DNA from: Rectinema subterraneum
Lineage (GTDB): Bacteria > Spirochaetota > Spirochaetia > Treponematales > Rectinemataceae
DNA: 49,584 nt
Assembly: GCA_009768935.1 (NCBI GenBank)
Contig: WESA01000016.1
Span: 1-49,584, forward strand
Direction: 5' to 3'
Position numbers and translations under genes: made by a program. The first letter of the stretch is position 1. Every line of letters begins with the position of its first letter. This document shows positions 9,804 to 20,374 of the stretch, piece after piece. The notes under the pieces are model-generated. The model had not been told where the DNA came from and made no database searches. It worked only from the letters and a program-made list of their open reading frames with translations.

Positions 9804-10819
9804 GGTGTCGTCCCCCGCTCAGGCTTGACATGATATCCGACCGAAATTCTCTCCGGCTTCCGGATGCCGATCCGCTGTCCAACCGCAAGCGCTACAGCGG
9901 ATCTGCCCATTGCAGCAGCATCGCGGACAATGCTCGCATGTACGACGCCTTTCTCGATAAGCCGGTTTACTTCTGAATTCTCATCCGAGCCTATTATCAC
10001 AACCTGCCCGACAATTCCCCGGTCGATAATGACCTGCGCAGCTCCGATTGTCGCCTTCGCATCGATACAGAGAATCGCATTGATATCAGGATGGCTCGAA
10101 AGCATCCGCGCGCAGGCATCTTCGCCGCCAAGGATACTCTCTTCTTCTCTTACAGCAGCAACAATTGCAGCGCCCGGACGATTTTTTATCATTTCCACCA
10201 CGCCCCGATAGAATGGCTCCTCGGCCTGCGCATACCCCTGCGAAGTATCAGCTGAAAGAATAATACCTATGCGCGCCGCAGAACCGAGCAGCCCCAGCAC
10301 AAGGGAACTTGCCTCTTTGCCCTGGCTGAAAGAATCCCCTGACACACCAGAGCGAGTCCATTGGGCCGGAGCATCCATTGCGAGCGGCACAAACGGCATC
10401 GCTGCGCTCTCTGCTTCGGCTGCAAATCGGCTTGTCTCCATGCCTTTGGACTGAAAAAGAATAATGCCGTCGGTTTTGCTGCGCAGAGCAATCTCGAACC
10501 ATCGCCACACTTCTTCTGACGGGTTGCTTCCTTCGCCGATTGCCGATGCCGAATAATAAAAAACCTGCAAGGCCGCGTTCTGCCTGTCCGCTTCCTCGCG
10601 CAAGCCCTCGACAAGGTGACCATAAAATGGATCAACAGCGTCAGGAATAATCGCAGCAATATGGAATCGGGCTGTCCTTACAGTAGCCGGATTGCGCAAA
10701 ATTGTCGAAGCGAGAGCACTGCGGCTTCTGCTCACAAGGGCGATATTGAAGGCAAGCGCTCCGATCATGGCGACCGCGAATACCACAATCGGCAGCATGC
10801 GCCATGCGGGATTTTTCAT
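9800..10819 (-). CDS. Membrane-anchored periplasmic sugar-binding sensor protein
   Basis: A 339-residue protein with one N-terminal hydrophobic segment (residues ~9-28) that lacks a lipobox and looks like an uncleaved anchor. The rest is a type-1 periplasmic binding fold of the LacI/RbsB class (DAVDPFYGHLVEGL, later GSDENSEVNRLIEKG). No transporter genes are fused to it; instead its stop overlaps the start of the histidine kinase gene. That makes it a probable ligand-sensing subunit of a three-component system, comparable to XylFII in Clostridium beijerinckii. Its start in turn overlaps the stop of glmS (ATGA). The ligand is unknown. Confidence 0.82.
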   Translation of the reverse strand: MKNPAWRMLPIVVFAVAMIGALAFNIALVSRSRSALASTILRNPATVRTARFHIAAIIPDAVDPFYGHLVEGLREEADRQNAALQVFYYSASAIGEGSNPSEEVWRWFEIALRSKTDGIILFQSKGMETSRFAAEAESAAMPFVPLAMDAPAQWTRSGVSGDSFSQGKEASSLVLGLLGSAARIGIILSADTSQGYAQAEEPFYRGVVEMIKNRPGAAIVAAVREEESILGGEDACARMLSSHPDINAILCIDAKATIGAAQVIIDRGIVGQVVIIGSDENSEVNRLIEKGVVHASIVRDAAAMGRSAVALAVGQRIGIRKPERISVGYHVKPERGTTP

Positions 10820-12648
10820 TCTACGGTAACACTCTTGGCAAGATTGCGCGGCTGGTCCACATCTCTGCCCAGCTCGAGCGCGCAGAAATAGGCGAACAGT
10901 TGCAGCGGCACGACCATGCTGAATGGATAGAAACGTGGATCTGCCTTGGGCACAGCGATGAAATCATCCGCCAGGGCCATGGCTTCAGTGTCCCCCTCGA
11001 CGCCAACCGCGATGATAGGGCCGCCGCGCGCCTTTATTTCGCGGATATTCGAAATTGTCTTTTCGTGCAGATAGTCATCCGAAACAAGAAATACGCTTGG
11101 CACCTCGGGGCTTATGAGCGCGATCGGCCCGTGCTTCATTTCCCCCGCGCTATAACCTTCCGCGTGGATATAGGAAATTTCCTTGAGCTTGAGCGCGCCT
11201 TCGAGCGCGATGGGATAGAGAATGCCGCGGCCGAGGTACAGAAAATCCTTTGCTCTGCAATATTTTTTTGCAATGGCCTGGATGTGATCACGCTGTGCAA
11301 GGGCATCGCGGACCATTTCGGGCACTGCGAGCAGGGAGCGCGTGAACTTCTGCCCTTCTTCGCGGGACATGTCGCGCATGCGCGCCATAAGGAGGGTAAA
11401 AAGATAAAATGCCGTGAGCTGGCTGGTAAACGCCTTGGTGCTCGCAACAGCAATTTCTGGGCCCGAGTGAACATACACGCCACCGTCGGATTCGCGGGCA
11501 ATTGTAGAGCCGACAACGTTGCAGATTCCGAGCACAGTGGCGCCTTTGCGCTGTACTTCGCGCATTGCATAGAGCGAATCGGCAGTCTCGCCGGATTGGC
11601 TGACCACGAACCAGAGCGAATCATTTTCCACAACGGGGTTGCGGTACCGCAGCTCGCTCGCAAGCTCAGCCTGCGCGGGAATGCGCGCGGCCTGTTCGAG
11701 AAGGTAGGAGCCTGTCATGCCGGCATGCCAGCTTGTCCCTGCGGCGATAATACGCACTCGATGCACGTCAGCGAGCTGGCGACGGCTTAAGTTGAGGCCG
11801 CCGAGCTTGGCGGTGGCATTCTCTTCGTCGATGCGGCCGCTCATCGCGCGCGCGATGGAATCGGGCTGCTCGAAAATTTCCTTTTCCATGTAGTGCATGA
11901 AGCCGCTTTTTTCGATTGCTCCAAGCTCCCATGTGATTTCATCGACCTGCTTGTCAAGCATGTTGGAATGCCGGTCGGTGATCGTGTAGCTGTCCCGGGT
12001 GATATCGACGACCTCGCCGTCATTGAGATAGATGACACGATTCGTGTAGGCGACCATCGCCGTGATATCGCTCGCAAGGAACATCTCGTCGTTGCCCACT
12101 CCGACGATGAGCGGGCTGCCATTTCTGGCACCCACAATGCGGCCTGGCTCATTGGCATGGATACACGCGATGCCATATGTGCCCTCCAGATGCTGAAGCG
12201 CAGCCAGCACTGCCTTGAGAAGGTCGCCTTCATAATACGAAGCGATCAGATGGGGGATCACTTCGGTGTCGGTTTCGCTTTTGAAAACCACACCTTTTTT
12301 TCCGAGCATGGTGCGGAGCGTTTTGTGGTTTTCGATGATGCCATTGTGCACGACGACAATTTTGCCGGACATGTCAGTGTGAGGATGGGCGTTTGCCTCG
12401 GTCACCCCGCCATGGGTTGCCCATCGGGTGTGTCCTATGCCCCAGCTGCCGTCGATATCCTCGGGCATTTTCTTTGCGAGTTCGGCAATCTTGCCGACTG
12501 ATTTTATAATTTCGAGGCGAGGCTCTGCATTTTCCCTACCGACCGCGATTCCTGCCGAATCATATCCGCGATATTCAAGCCTTCTTAATCCTTCAAGGAG
12601 AATTTTCGCTGTCTTTCTAGGACCAGTATAGCCGATAATGCCGCACAT
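10816..12648 (-). CDS. glmS: Glutamine-fructose-6-phosphate aminotransferase (isomerizing)
   Basis: A 610-residue GlmS, the usual length. It makes glucosamine-6-phosphate from fructose-6-phosphate and glutamine in the cytoplasm, the first step to UDP-GlcNAc for cell wall. The glutaminase half starts MCGIIGY with nucleophile Cys2; two SIS isomerase domains follow (GTSWHAG, SQSGETADS, then KHGPIAL). The C-terminus ends PRNLAKSVTVE, the classical fructose-6-phosphate-loop tail. The ATG at 12648 has AAGGAG in front; upstream extensions are not family-like. Unusually, its stop overlaps the start of the sugar-sensor operon, so amino-sugar synthesis and sugar sensing are probably co-transcribed. I see no glmS ribozyme pattern in the short leader. 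Confidence 0.96.
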   Translation of the reverse strand: MCGIIGYTGPRKTAKILLEGLRRLEYRGYDSAGIAVGRENAEPRLEIIKSVGKIAELAKKMPEDIDGSWGIGHTRWATHGGVTEANAHPHTDMSGKIVVVHNGIIENHKTLRTMLGKKGVVFKSETDTEVIPHLIASYYEGDLLKAVLAALQHLEGTYGIACIHANEPGRIVGARNGSPLIVGVGNDEMFLASDITAMVAYTNRVIYLNDGEVVDITRDSYTITDRHSNMLDKQVDEITWELGAIEKSGFMHYMEKEIFEQPDSIARAMSGRIDEENATAKLGGLNLSRRQLADVHRVRIIAAGTSWHAGMTGSYLLEQAARIPAQAELASELRYRNPVVENDSLWFVVSQSGETADSLYAMREVQRKGATVLGICNVVGSTIARESDGGVYVHSGPEIAVASTKAFTSQLTAFYLFTLLMARMRDMSREEGQKFTRSLLAVPEMVRDALAQRDHIQAIAKKYCRAKDFLYLGRGILYPIALEGALKLKEISYIHAEGYSAGEMKHGPIALISPEVPSVFLVSDDYLHEKTISNIREIKARGGPIIAVGVEGDTEAMALADDFIAVPKADPRFYPFSMVVPLQLFAYFCALELGRDVDQPRNLAKSVTVE

Positions 12649-12681
12649 CGAGCGCTCCTTTCTTTCTATGCAATTCTGACA

Positions 12682-12709
12682 TGATTGTAATTCGATAGTA
12701 TCATATAAT
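12682..12709 (+). promoter_or_regulatory. Possible sigma70 promoter for the biotin ligase gene
   Basis: A perfect TATAAT at 12704-12709 is preceded after 16 bases by TGATTG. It overlaps the opposing glmS promoter candidate, so the two transcripts would start from one ~40-base divergent control region. Confidence 0.35.
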
Positions 12710-12722
12710 GGATTTGCTGCAA
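12695..12722 (-). promoter_or_regulatory. Possible sigma70 promoter for glmS operon
   Basis: On the minus strand TTGCAG is followed after 16 bases by TACTAT, about 45 bases upstream of the glmS start. The match is partial and rests on spacing alone. Confidence 0.3.
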
Positions 12723-12825
12723 GCGGCGCAGAGCAAAAGCTATCGGGAACGGCATACACAAGGTTCGTGACAGTATAAGCGGCTTGCAGCGCGCGGGCCT
12801 TTTCGTTCATTATCAATTCAAAATC

Positions 12826-13575
12826 ATGAGTGAACCGGCATTCCTTTTTCGAATGTTTTCTCTTCCCATGGTAGGCTCGACTATGGACGAAGCCCGGCGC
12901 ATTGCCGAAGAAGGTTTTCCTGGCGCAGCGCTGGTGCGCGCCGATACACAGAGCGCGGGTCGCGGCCGCCTTGCGGGAAGGCAGTGGGTCGATGCTCCTG
13001 GCAGCTCGCTTCTTGTGACAATGCTCATGCCTTCGGATTTCCGTACAGTAGAGGCGCTTCCGCTCCGCGCGGGCTTGGGCATTCTGCGCGCGATTGAATC
13101 AGACACCGGAAAAAGCTTGTTGCTGAAATGGCCGAACGATGTGCTTGCGCCCCCTCGATGGGGCAAGCTTTGTGGCATCCTCTGCGAGAATTCCAAAGGA
13201 AGGGTTCTGATCGGCTTTGGAATTAATATAAAAAAAAGCGCACATGCACGGGCAAATCCCTCATTCCCCGCTGCAAGCATCGAAGAACTGTGCGGCTTTG
13301 TCCCTTCGACATTTTCTGATCTGGATGCAGCGGCACAGCGAGTGGCTCGCTCAATTATGAAAGCCTTGCAGGACTCCGGTTGGCATGAAGCGTATGAATC
13401 CTATTTATGGGCGCGAGGCTCGTCTGTGCAATTCGATGCCGGGCACCCCGATGCTCCAAAACGAATCGAGGGCATTCTTGAAGGAGTCGATAACGAAGGC
13501 AAGCTCATTCTGCGCGTCGCCGGGCAGCGGAAGACGTTCGCTTCCGGAGAACTGTCTCACCTAAGAAGCATATGA
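12826..13575 (+). CDS. birA: Biotin--[acetyl-CoA-carboxylase] ligase, without DNA-binding domain
   Basis: A 249-residue biotin protein ligase that activates biotin with ATP and attaches it to carboxylase carrier proteins. Visible motifs are STMDEAR near the start, the biotinyl-AMP loop AGRGRLAGRQW, and KWPNDV followed by GKLCGIL with the catalytic lysine. The C-terminal SH3-like domain is present (GILEGVDNEGKLIL). There is no N-terminal winged helix, so it is a monofunctional enzyme and not a BirA-type repressor. The start is uncertain: ATG at 12826 was preferred over a TTG at 12784, but neither has a clear ribosome site. Its last 15 bases overlap the convergent PanE-like gene. Confidence 0.88.
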   Translation: MSEPAFLFRMFSLPMVGSTMDEARRIAEEGFPGAALVRADTQSAGRGRLAGRQWVDAPGSSLLVTMLMPSDFRTVEALPLRAGLGILRAIESDTGKSLLLKWPNDVLAPPRWGKLCGILCENSKGRVLIGFGINIKKSAHARANPSFPAASIEELCGFVPSTFSDLDAAAQRVARSIMKALQDSGWHEAYESYLWARGSSVQFDAGHPDAPKRIEGILEGVDNEGKLILRVAGQRKTFASGELSHLRSI

Positions 13576-14487
13576 CTCCTCAAGCGCGCATATCGCCTGA
13601 TATAGCATTTCATTGTAGGGACAGCGGATACCTGCTTCTTTCGAAAGGCGCACCATGGTTCCAGCAAATGCCTCGACTTCAGTTCTCCTGCCTGCCTCCA
13701 CATCCTGCAGCATAGAAGTGCGTCCGAATGATGGCAGGCCATCCAGAATCGAAAGCATCCTTGCGATATCGTCATCAGAAAGCCCGGTGCCGAATTTTTT
13801 CGAGAGATTGACGACTTCGGCCATTGTCTGTTCCAGCAATGCGCGCGCATGCCGACTTCGATGGAACAGCGAATACGAAGCTCTCAAAAGCGCTGACCAC
13901 TGGTTGACCGCAACATTCATCATGAACTTGAACCAGACCTCTTTGACAATATCTTCCGGAATTCGATATGGCACATTGCAAACGCTAAGGAAATCGCCGA
14001 GCACGCGCAGCTTTGATTCGCCAGCCGCAATCCGCTCTTTTTCAAAACCGAAAAAGATCTGGCCTTTTGATGTAAACTGGACTTCATTCGCATGACGATG
14101 CGCATCGATGCCCAGAATCATCGCAAAAGGAACCTTGTCCGCACCGAACTCATCACGAAGCCGGGGAACCGCGGTAATGCCATTCAACAGCGACAGGATT
14201 ATTGTGTCGTTACCAACAAAGGGCTTCATTTCGTCGATCGCTTCATCGAGACTGTAATTCTTGACAGCCAGAATGACAAGATCGGCTTTGCGGCTTGTGT
14301 CTTTTTCTGCGAGCGGGAAAAAATACCGCGTGCCATTCACAACAAATCCTTCCTTTCTGTACCGCTCCTGCCGCTCTCCGCTCGCGCATACCTCTACTTC
14401 CGCATGACCGGAATCGCTCAGCATTGCTGCCACAGAAGCACCTATGGCTCCAGCACCCACAATGACCACTGAAGAAATCCTGTCCAT
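13561..14487 (-). CDS. panE: 2-dehydropantoate 2-reductase family protein (PanE/ApbA)
   Basis: A 308-residue NADPH-dependent reductase. It begins with a Rossmann nucleotide loop (VVIVGAGAIGASVAAML) and carries an AVKNYSLDEA-type segment and the C-terminal helix with KFMMNVAVNQ, matching the ketopantoate reductase Lys/Asn pattern. It would reduce ketopantoate in coenzyme A synthesis, although ApbA-family members in catabolic settings can act on other 2-oxo acids. No other pantothenate gene is nearby, so the specific substrate is an inference. Its ribosome site (GGGGAG) lies within the last codons of hflX, three bases separate the two genes, and they are probably translated together. Confidence 0.82.
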   Translation of the reverse strand: MDRISSVVIVGAGAIGASVAAMLSDSGHAEVEVCASGERQERYRKEGFVVNGTRYFFPLAEKDTSRKADLVILAVKNYSLDEAIDEMKPFVGNDTIILSLLNGITAVPRLRDEFGADKVPFAMILGIDAHRHANEVQFTSKGQIFFGFEKERIAAGESKLRVLGDFLSVCNVPYRIPEDIVKEVWFKFMMNVAVNQWSALLRASYSLFHRSRHARALLEQTMAEVVNLSKKFGTGLSDDDIARMLSILDGLPSFGRTSMLQDVEAGRRTEVEAFAGTMVRLSKEAGIRCPYNEMLYQAICALEESYAS

Positions 14488-14490
14488 TTC

Positions 14491-15816
14491 TCACTCCCCT
14501 TCTGATTCACGGGCTTTCCCTACTTCGGGATCCTCCGCGGCAATGTATTGCAGAATTTTGGATTCCATGCGCTGGGGCACTCTGCATCGCAGCCATGTGT
14601 ATGCATCGTCGCTGCGCTCTTCCAGAACCGTTCCCTCCCGCATCACGAGGCTCACGATCCAGTAATCAGCGTGCGGAATGCGGAGCGTGCACGTTTTCAT
14701 GTCCTTCGTAAGCGATTCCTGAATCGCTTCTATAAGCGCATCGAGGCCCTCTCCAGTCTTTGCTGATACCGCAAGGCTGCCGGGGTATCGCGCCAGAAAG
14801 GACTGCACGACATCGGGCTCTGCGAGATCAATTTTGTTGAGCACGAGAATGCGCGGCACATCCTGGGCGCCGATTTCAGAGAGCACCTGAATTGTCGTCG
14901 CAATATGGGCATCCACCCGCGAATCGGATGCATCCGCGACATGTATGAGAATATCCGCCTGCGAGGCTTCCTCCAATGTAGAATGAAAAGCTTCGACAAG
15001 CCCATGCGGCAAGTTCCGGATAAAGCCTACGGTATCGGTTAAAAGAAGGGTCTGACCCCTTGTTAACATAAGCCGCCGCGTTGTCGGATCGAGCGTGGCA
15101 AAGAGCTTGTCTTCCGCTCGCACGCTTGCAGCGGTGAGCGCGTTGAGGAGGCTCGACTTGCCGGCATTGGTGTAGCCGACTATGGCTGCGCGCGGCACAG
15201 ACGCTCGTTCTCTCCTCCTCCGCTGGACTGCCCGCTCTTTCCGTACTGCTTCGAGTTCGCTCTGTATCTCATGAATGCGGCGCTCGATTTCGCGGCGGTC
15301 AAGCTCTATTTTCTGTTCGCCCGAGCCTTTGGTGCCATATCGCCCGCCTCGCTGGCGCATAAGATCATCGTAGGAGTGAGCGAGGCGCGGCAGTGCATAT
15401 TGAAGCTGGGCAAGCTCGACCTGGAGGCTGGCCTCTTTTGTGAGTGCCCGCGATGCAAATATCTTGATAATGAGTTCAGCGCGATCGTACACCTTTTTCG
15501 AGGACAGCTTTTCCCAGTTGCGCTGCTGGACGGGGCTCAGAATGTGGTCGAAAATAATGGAATCCGCGTGCGCTTCCTCGGCCGCCGCAGCGATTTCATC
15601 CGCTTTGCCGGAACCAACCAGAAGCGAAGGTGTCGGATCTCTCAGCTGAATGAGCATTTCGCCCGCTATATCAAGGCCAAGGGTCCGCGCCAATCCATGC
15701 AGTTCATCGAGCAGCTCGCGCGCTTCTGCCTTGCGAATTTTATCTGTGGCCATGCCGACAAGAAAGGCTCGCTCGACGCTCTCGTTCTGATTCTTTTGCG
15801 CTGTATTCGAAGTCAT
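14491..15816 (-). CDS. hflX: Ribosome-associated GTPase HflX
   Basis: A 441-residue GTPase that splits or rescues stalled ribosomes under stress. The HflX-specific N-terminal domain contains PTPSLLVGSGK. A coiled-coil region (RRHEIQSELEAVRKERA-like) leads into the G domain with G1 GYTNAGKSS, G3 DTVGF and G4 NKIDL. The ATG at 15816 follows a weak AAGAGA; the longer upstream frame has no similarity to the family. It is transcribed divergently from the aminotransferase gene and leads a two-gene unit with the PanE-like reductase. Confidence 0.94.
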   Translation of the reverse strand: MTSNTAQKNQNESVERAFLVGMATDKIRKAEARELLDELHGLARTLGLDIAGEMLIQLRDPTPSLLVGSGKADEIAAAAEEAHADSIIFDHILSPVQQRNWEKLSSKKVYDRAELIIKIFASRALTKEASLQVELAQLQYALPRLAHSYDDLMRQRGGRYGTKGSGEQKIELDRREIERRIHEIQSELEAVRKERAVQRRRRERASVPRAAIVGYTNAGKSSLLNALTAASVRAEDKLFATLDPTTRRLMLTRGQTLLLTDTVGFIRNLPHGLVEAFHSTLEEASQADILIHVADASDSRVDAHIATTIQVLSEIGAQDVPRILVLNKIDLAEPDVVQSFLARYPGSLAVSAKTGEGLDALIEAIQESLTKDMKTCTLRIPHADYWIVSLVMREGTVLEERSDDAYTWLRCRVPQRMESKILQYIAAEDPEVGKARESEGE

Positions 15817-15854
15817 TCTCTTATAGTACACATATATTGCGTTCTTGGCACTAT

Positions 15855-15884
15855 GCTCGACCGCCCTGCGCTCGACTGCCCTGC
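15855..15884. repeat. Tandem 15-base repeat in the hflX/aminotransferase promoter region
   Basis: Two adjacent 15-base units, GCTCGACCGCCCTGC and GCTCGACTGCCCTGC, differ at a single base. They sit in the divergent intergenic region just upstream of a TACAAT (15896-15901) that could serve the aminotransferase gene, so they may be a binding site or simply a local duplication. Confidence 0.5.
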
Positions 15885-15926
15885 TCGCCGCATGGTACAA
15901 TACGTTTATCAATATTGGGAGGGTAT

Positions 15927-17297
15927 ATGCCGCTTCAGATTTCCGACCTCAGCAACGCCGTTCTCCATACCCATTATGCAGTACGTGGACCAATTGTCGC
16001 GCGCGCCCAGGAACTCGAGAATCTTGGCAGAGAAATAATCTATTGCAATATCGGAAATCCTCAGGCGCTGGGGCAGAAACCTCTTACCTACGTGCGCGAT
16101 GTGCTGGCGCTATGCGAACAGCCTGCCCTTTTAGAAAGCGCGCCGCACGCCTTCCCCGAAGATGTGATTGAAGCCGCGCGCACCATTCTCGGCCAGTCAA
16201 AATACGGCCTCGGCGCCTATTCGGAATCCAAAGGCATGCGTTTTGTCCGCAAGGCGATTGCCGACTTCATAGCTGCGCGCGATAGCACAAGCGGTGTCAT
16301 GCAGGCTTCCAACCCCGAACACATCTATCTCACCGATGGTGCATCAAAAGGCGTGCAGACCGCGCTGCGCCTTCTCATCGCCTCGGAAAAGGACGGCATT
16401 CTCATCCCTATTCCTCAGTATCCGCTCTATTCAGCGACAATCACACTCTATGGAGGCCGCCAGATAGGCTATTATCTCGACGAAGATTCCGGCTGGAGCC
16501 TGAGCGAACAGATGCTGGAAGAGGCGATGCACGAGGCAATAAAAGAAGGCATCCGCGCCCGGGCAATTGTTGTCATCAATCCGGGGAACCCAACGGGTGC
16601 CGTACTCACCGAAGAAAACATCGAAATGGTCATCCGCTTTGCGAAGCGCCACAACCTCGCAATCCTCGCGGACGAAGTGTACCAGGAAAATATCTACAAG
16701 CCAGGGGTGCGCTTTCTGTCCTTTGCCCATGTCATGACCAAGTTGTCCGAGCATGAAGTGAGCCTCTTTAGTTTCCACTCCACATCCAAGGGCTTTTTCG
16801 GCGAGTGCGGCCAGCGCGGCGGCTATATGGAAGTGCGCAATGTTCCCGAAGAAGTTATCGCCCAAATTACCAAACTGCAGTCAGTGGCGCTCTGTGCAAA
16901 CCTTCCCGGCCAGGTGATGACCTACCTTATGGTCAATCCGCCGAAACCCGCCGATCCGAGCTACAAACGCTACGTCGAAGAGCGGAGCCATATCCTCTCG
17001 GAGCTCGCACAGCGCGCAAAAATCCTCGAAGAAGGCCTCAACCGAATCCCCGGCATCCATTGCCAGCCTATCCAGGGAGCAATGTATGCCTATCCTTCGA
17101 TTTCGCTGCCTGCAGGCAAAACCGATGAAGAATACTGCATGGCCCTGCTGGAACAGACCGGCGTCTGCGTCGTGCCGGGCACGGGTTTCGGCCAAAAACC
17201 AGGCACCGCACATTTCCGCACGACAATTCTGCCGCCGACACGACAGATTGAGGCGGTAATCGATGCAGTCGATGCATTCCAGAGACAATGGGGGTGA
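15927..17297 (+). CDS. PLP-dependent aminotransferase, eukaryotic-type alanine aminotransferase family
   Basis: A 456-residue fold-type I aminotransferase. The segment GNPQALGQKPLTYVRDVLALC near residue 45 is characteristic of the alanine transaminase (GPT-like) branch and not of AspC or AlaA. NPGNPTGAVL and the PLP lysine in HSTSKGFFGECGQRGG are clear, and the C-terminus carries the substrate Arg region (HFRTTILP). It probably interconverts alanine and pyruvate with 2-oxoglutarate/glutamate. TTGGGAGGG precedes the chosen ATG at 15927. The ORF can be extended 30 codons upstream, but that extension reads through the promoter region. Confidence 0.9.
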   Translation: MPLQISDLSNAVLHTHYAVRGPIVARAQELENLGREIIYCNIGNPQALGQKPLTYVRDVLALCEQPALLESAPHAFPEDVIEAARTILGQSKYGLGAYSESKGMRFVRKAIADFIAARDSTSGVMQASNPEHIYLTDGASKGVQTALRLLIASEKDGILIPIPQYPLYSATITLYGGRQIGYYLDEDSGWSLSEQMLEEAMHEAIKEGIRARAIVVINPGNPTGAVLTEENIEMVIRFAKRHNLAILADEVYQENIYKPGVRFLSFAHVMTKLSEHEVSLFSFHSTSKGFFGECGQRGGYMEVRNVPEEVIAQITKLQSVALCANLPGQVMTYLMVNPPKPADPSYKRYVEERSHILSELAQRAKILEEGLNRIPGIHCQPIQGAMYAYPSISLPAGKTDEEYCMALLEQTGVCVVPGTGFGQKPGTAHFRTTILPPTRQIEAVIDAVDAFQRQWG

Positions 17298-17301
17298 GCG
17301 C

Positions 17302-17583
17302 ATGGAAAAGGGGGAGCGGTCGGCATTTTCGATGGGCGAGAGAGATATCCAGGCGCAATAGGTTCCTTTTGGCCTCTTGATGTTCGATATCGACCATTTC
17401 AAAAAAGTGAACGACACCTATGGGCATCTGGCCGGCGATATCGTACTCAAAATGGTAGCCGGCACAATTTCGGGCGCACTCAGGCCGCTTGACACCGCTG
17501 CCCGCTTCGGCGGCGAGGAATTTGTGGTGCTCGTGCCCAACTGCAATGAAGAATATCTCTTTTTGCAAGGCGGCTCTTTCTGA
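17302..17583 (+). pseudogene. Remnant of a GGDEF (diguanylate cyclase) domain
   Basis: Translation from 17302 gives 19 codons, then an in-frame TAG at 17359-17361. The same frame continues as [17 protein letters not shown] and the active-site motif [13 protein letters not shown], after which it runs into unrelated residues and stops. A functional GGDEF domain needs about 160 residues; the region before FDID (the NRR/DxLT part) and the C-terminal half are missing. It is therefore a decayed fragment. The first 19 codons may be part of the old gene or chance sequence. The downstream-only ORF 17377-17583 is too short to fold as a cyclase. Confidence 0.8.
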
Positions 17584-17615
17584 CGCAATGAGCGCGGCCA
17601 GAGGGCACGCGGCAC

Positions 17616-18341
17616 TCAGATCGCCCGCAATTTTCGAAGCTGATTCAGGGCTGCCCTGAAGTCGCGCGGCAGCGGTGCTTCAATTTCGAGCCGCATGCCG
17701 CTTGTCGGGTGCAGAAACGTGACTTTGGATGCGTGCAGTGCCGATCGGGCTATGACAGGCTTTTCCTCGAACGCATCGCCTTTCCATCGTCGTTTGAGCT
17801 TGGAAAGCATAAGCGGCTTGGTATCCCCGTACAGTGCATCCGCAAGAATCGGCAGGCGGGATGCCGCAAGGTGAACCCGAATCTGGTGCGTTCGCCCAGT
17901 TTCCGGCAATGCGCGCACAAGCGCAAATCCGCGGAAGCGCTCGACCACTTCAAATCTGGTAAGGGCCGGCTTTCCCTTGGACATATCAATTATGGTCCTG
18001 TGCATCCGGTCGCCATCGGCGCGCAAAGGTGCGTCAATCTCCCATTCATCGTGTTCAGGTTCGCCTGAAACAATTGCAAGATAGACCTTTTCGACCTGGC
18101 GAGTGGAAAAGCGCTCATTGAGGGCGCGGTGCGCATCCTGGGTCCGGGCATAGAGGAGCACGCCGGTAGTATCCTTGTCGATGCGATGGACAGGCAAAAG
18201 CGTGCCGTATTCTTTTGCAAGCATTTGCTGGGCTACCGGCACCTCGGGATCCCAATGATCGGGGATGGCGAGTACTCCTGCCGGCTTGTCGATCGCAATG
18301 ATCGAATCATCGAGGTACAGAATCGGAAATTGTGCTTTCAC
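17616..18341 (-). CDS. RluA-family RNA pseudouridine synthase
   Basis: A 241-residue pseudouridine synthase with the family signature [12 protein letters not shown], whose aspartate (D55) is catalytic, then the RluA motif [13 protein letters not shown]. It lacks an S4 RNA-binding domain, so it is the short, RluA-like type that modifies rRNA or tRNA uridines. The target position cannot be told from sequence. It stands alone, transcribed away from groEL; the stretch between them holds the groEL promoter. Confidence 0.92.
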   Translation of the reverse strand: MKAQFPILYLDDSIIAIDKPAGVLAIPDHWDPEVPVAQQMLAKEYGTLLPVHRIDKDTTGVLLYARTQDAHRALNERFSTRQVEKVYLAIVSGEPEHDEWEIDAPLRADGDRMHRTIIDMSKGKPALTRFEVVERFRGFALVRALPETGRTHQIRVHLAASRLPILADALYGDTKPLMLSKLKRRWKGDAFEEKPVIARSALHASKVTFLHPTSGMRLEIEAPLPRDFRAALNQLRKLRAI

Positions 18342-18458
18342 ATGCCTACTGTAACATAAAGCAGCATATGCGGATACTCTGGAGGGGCCGAGATTATACT
18401 ACGCAGGATGCGGAATTCGTCTTCCACTTGCCGAATTTTCTCATTTTTTATATCTTTG

Positions 18459-18487
18459 TTGAGGCCTTTCAAAGCCGTTCCAATATA
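18459..18487 (+). promoter_or_regulatory. Probable groEL promoter
   Basis: TTGAGG, 17 bases, then AATATA, ending about 80 bases before the groEL start. No CIRCE (TTAGCACTC inverted repeat) can be seen anywhere between 18342 and 18569, so HrcA control is not evident. Confidence 0.45.
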
Positions 18488-18488
18488 G

Positions 18489-20213
<1,725 letters not shown>

Positions 20214-20220
20214 TCTCCTA

Positions 20221-20257
20221 AGAGCAGGCTTTTATCGAAAAATTAAAAGCCTGCTCT
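20221..20257. repeat. Perfect 14-base inverted repeat after groEL
   Basis: AGAGCAGGCTTTTA at 20221-20234 is mirrored perfectly at 20244-20257 across a 9-base loop. It begins seven bases after the groEL stop. There is no T-run behind it, so by itself it is not a standard terminator; it may protect the groEL mRNA 3' end or act with the second hairpin. Confidence 0.7.
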
Positions 20258-20280
20258 TGCAGAAAAAACCAGTAAATCAG

Positions 20281-20313
20281 AAAAACGCGGTGCTATTTAG
20301 CGCCGCGTTTTTT
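20281..20313. terminator. Intrinsic terminator shared by groEL and the ABC exporter operon
   Basis: A stem of about 14 pairs (AAAAACGCGGTGCT with AGCGCCGCGTTTTT, one G-U) closes a four-base loop and ends in a T-run. The A-run on the other side makes it work on both strands, which suits its place between two convergent transcripts. Confidence 0.8.
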
Positions 20314-20374
20314 GTTCTATTTAAGCTTATACTTCAAACTCAAGCTTGCGAATCCATAATAAAGGAGGCGACGC

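Noticed and set aside
12649..12825. glmS ribozyme upstream of glmS
   Set aside because: The leader before the ribosome site is only a few dozen bases and lacks any recognisable ribozyme core or pseudoknot.
20221..20257. Reading the perfect inverted repeat after groEL as a classical terminator
   Set aside because: No T-run follows it on either strand. The terminator call was moved to the next hairpin.
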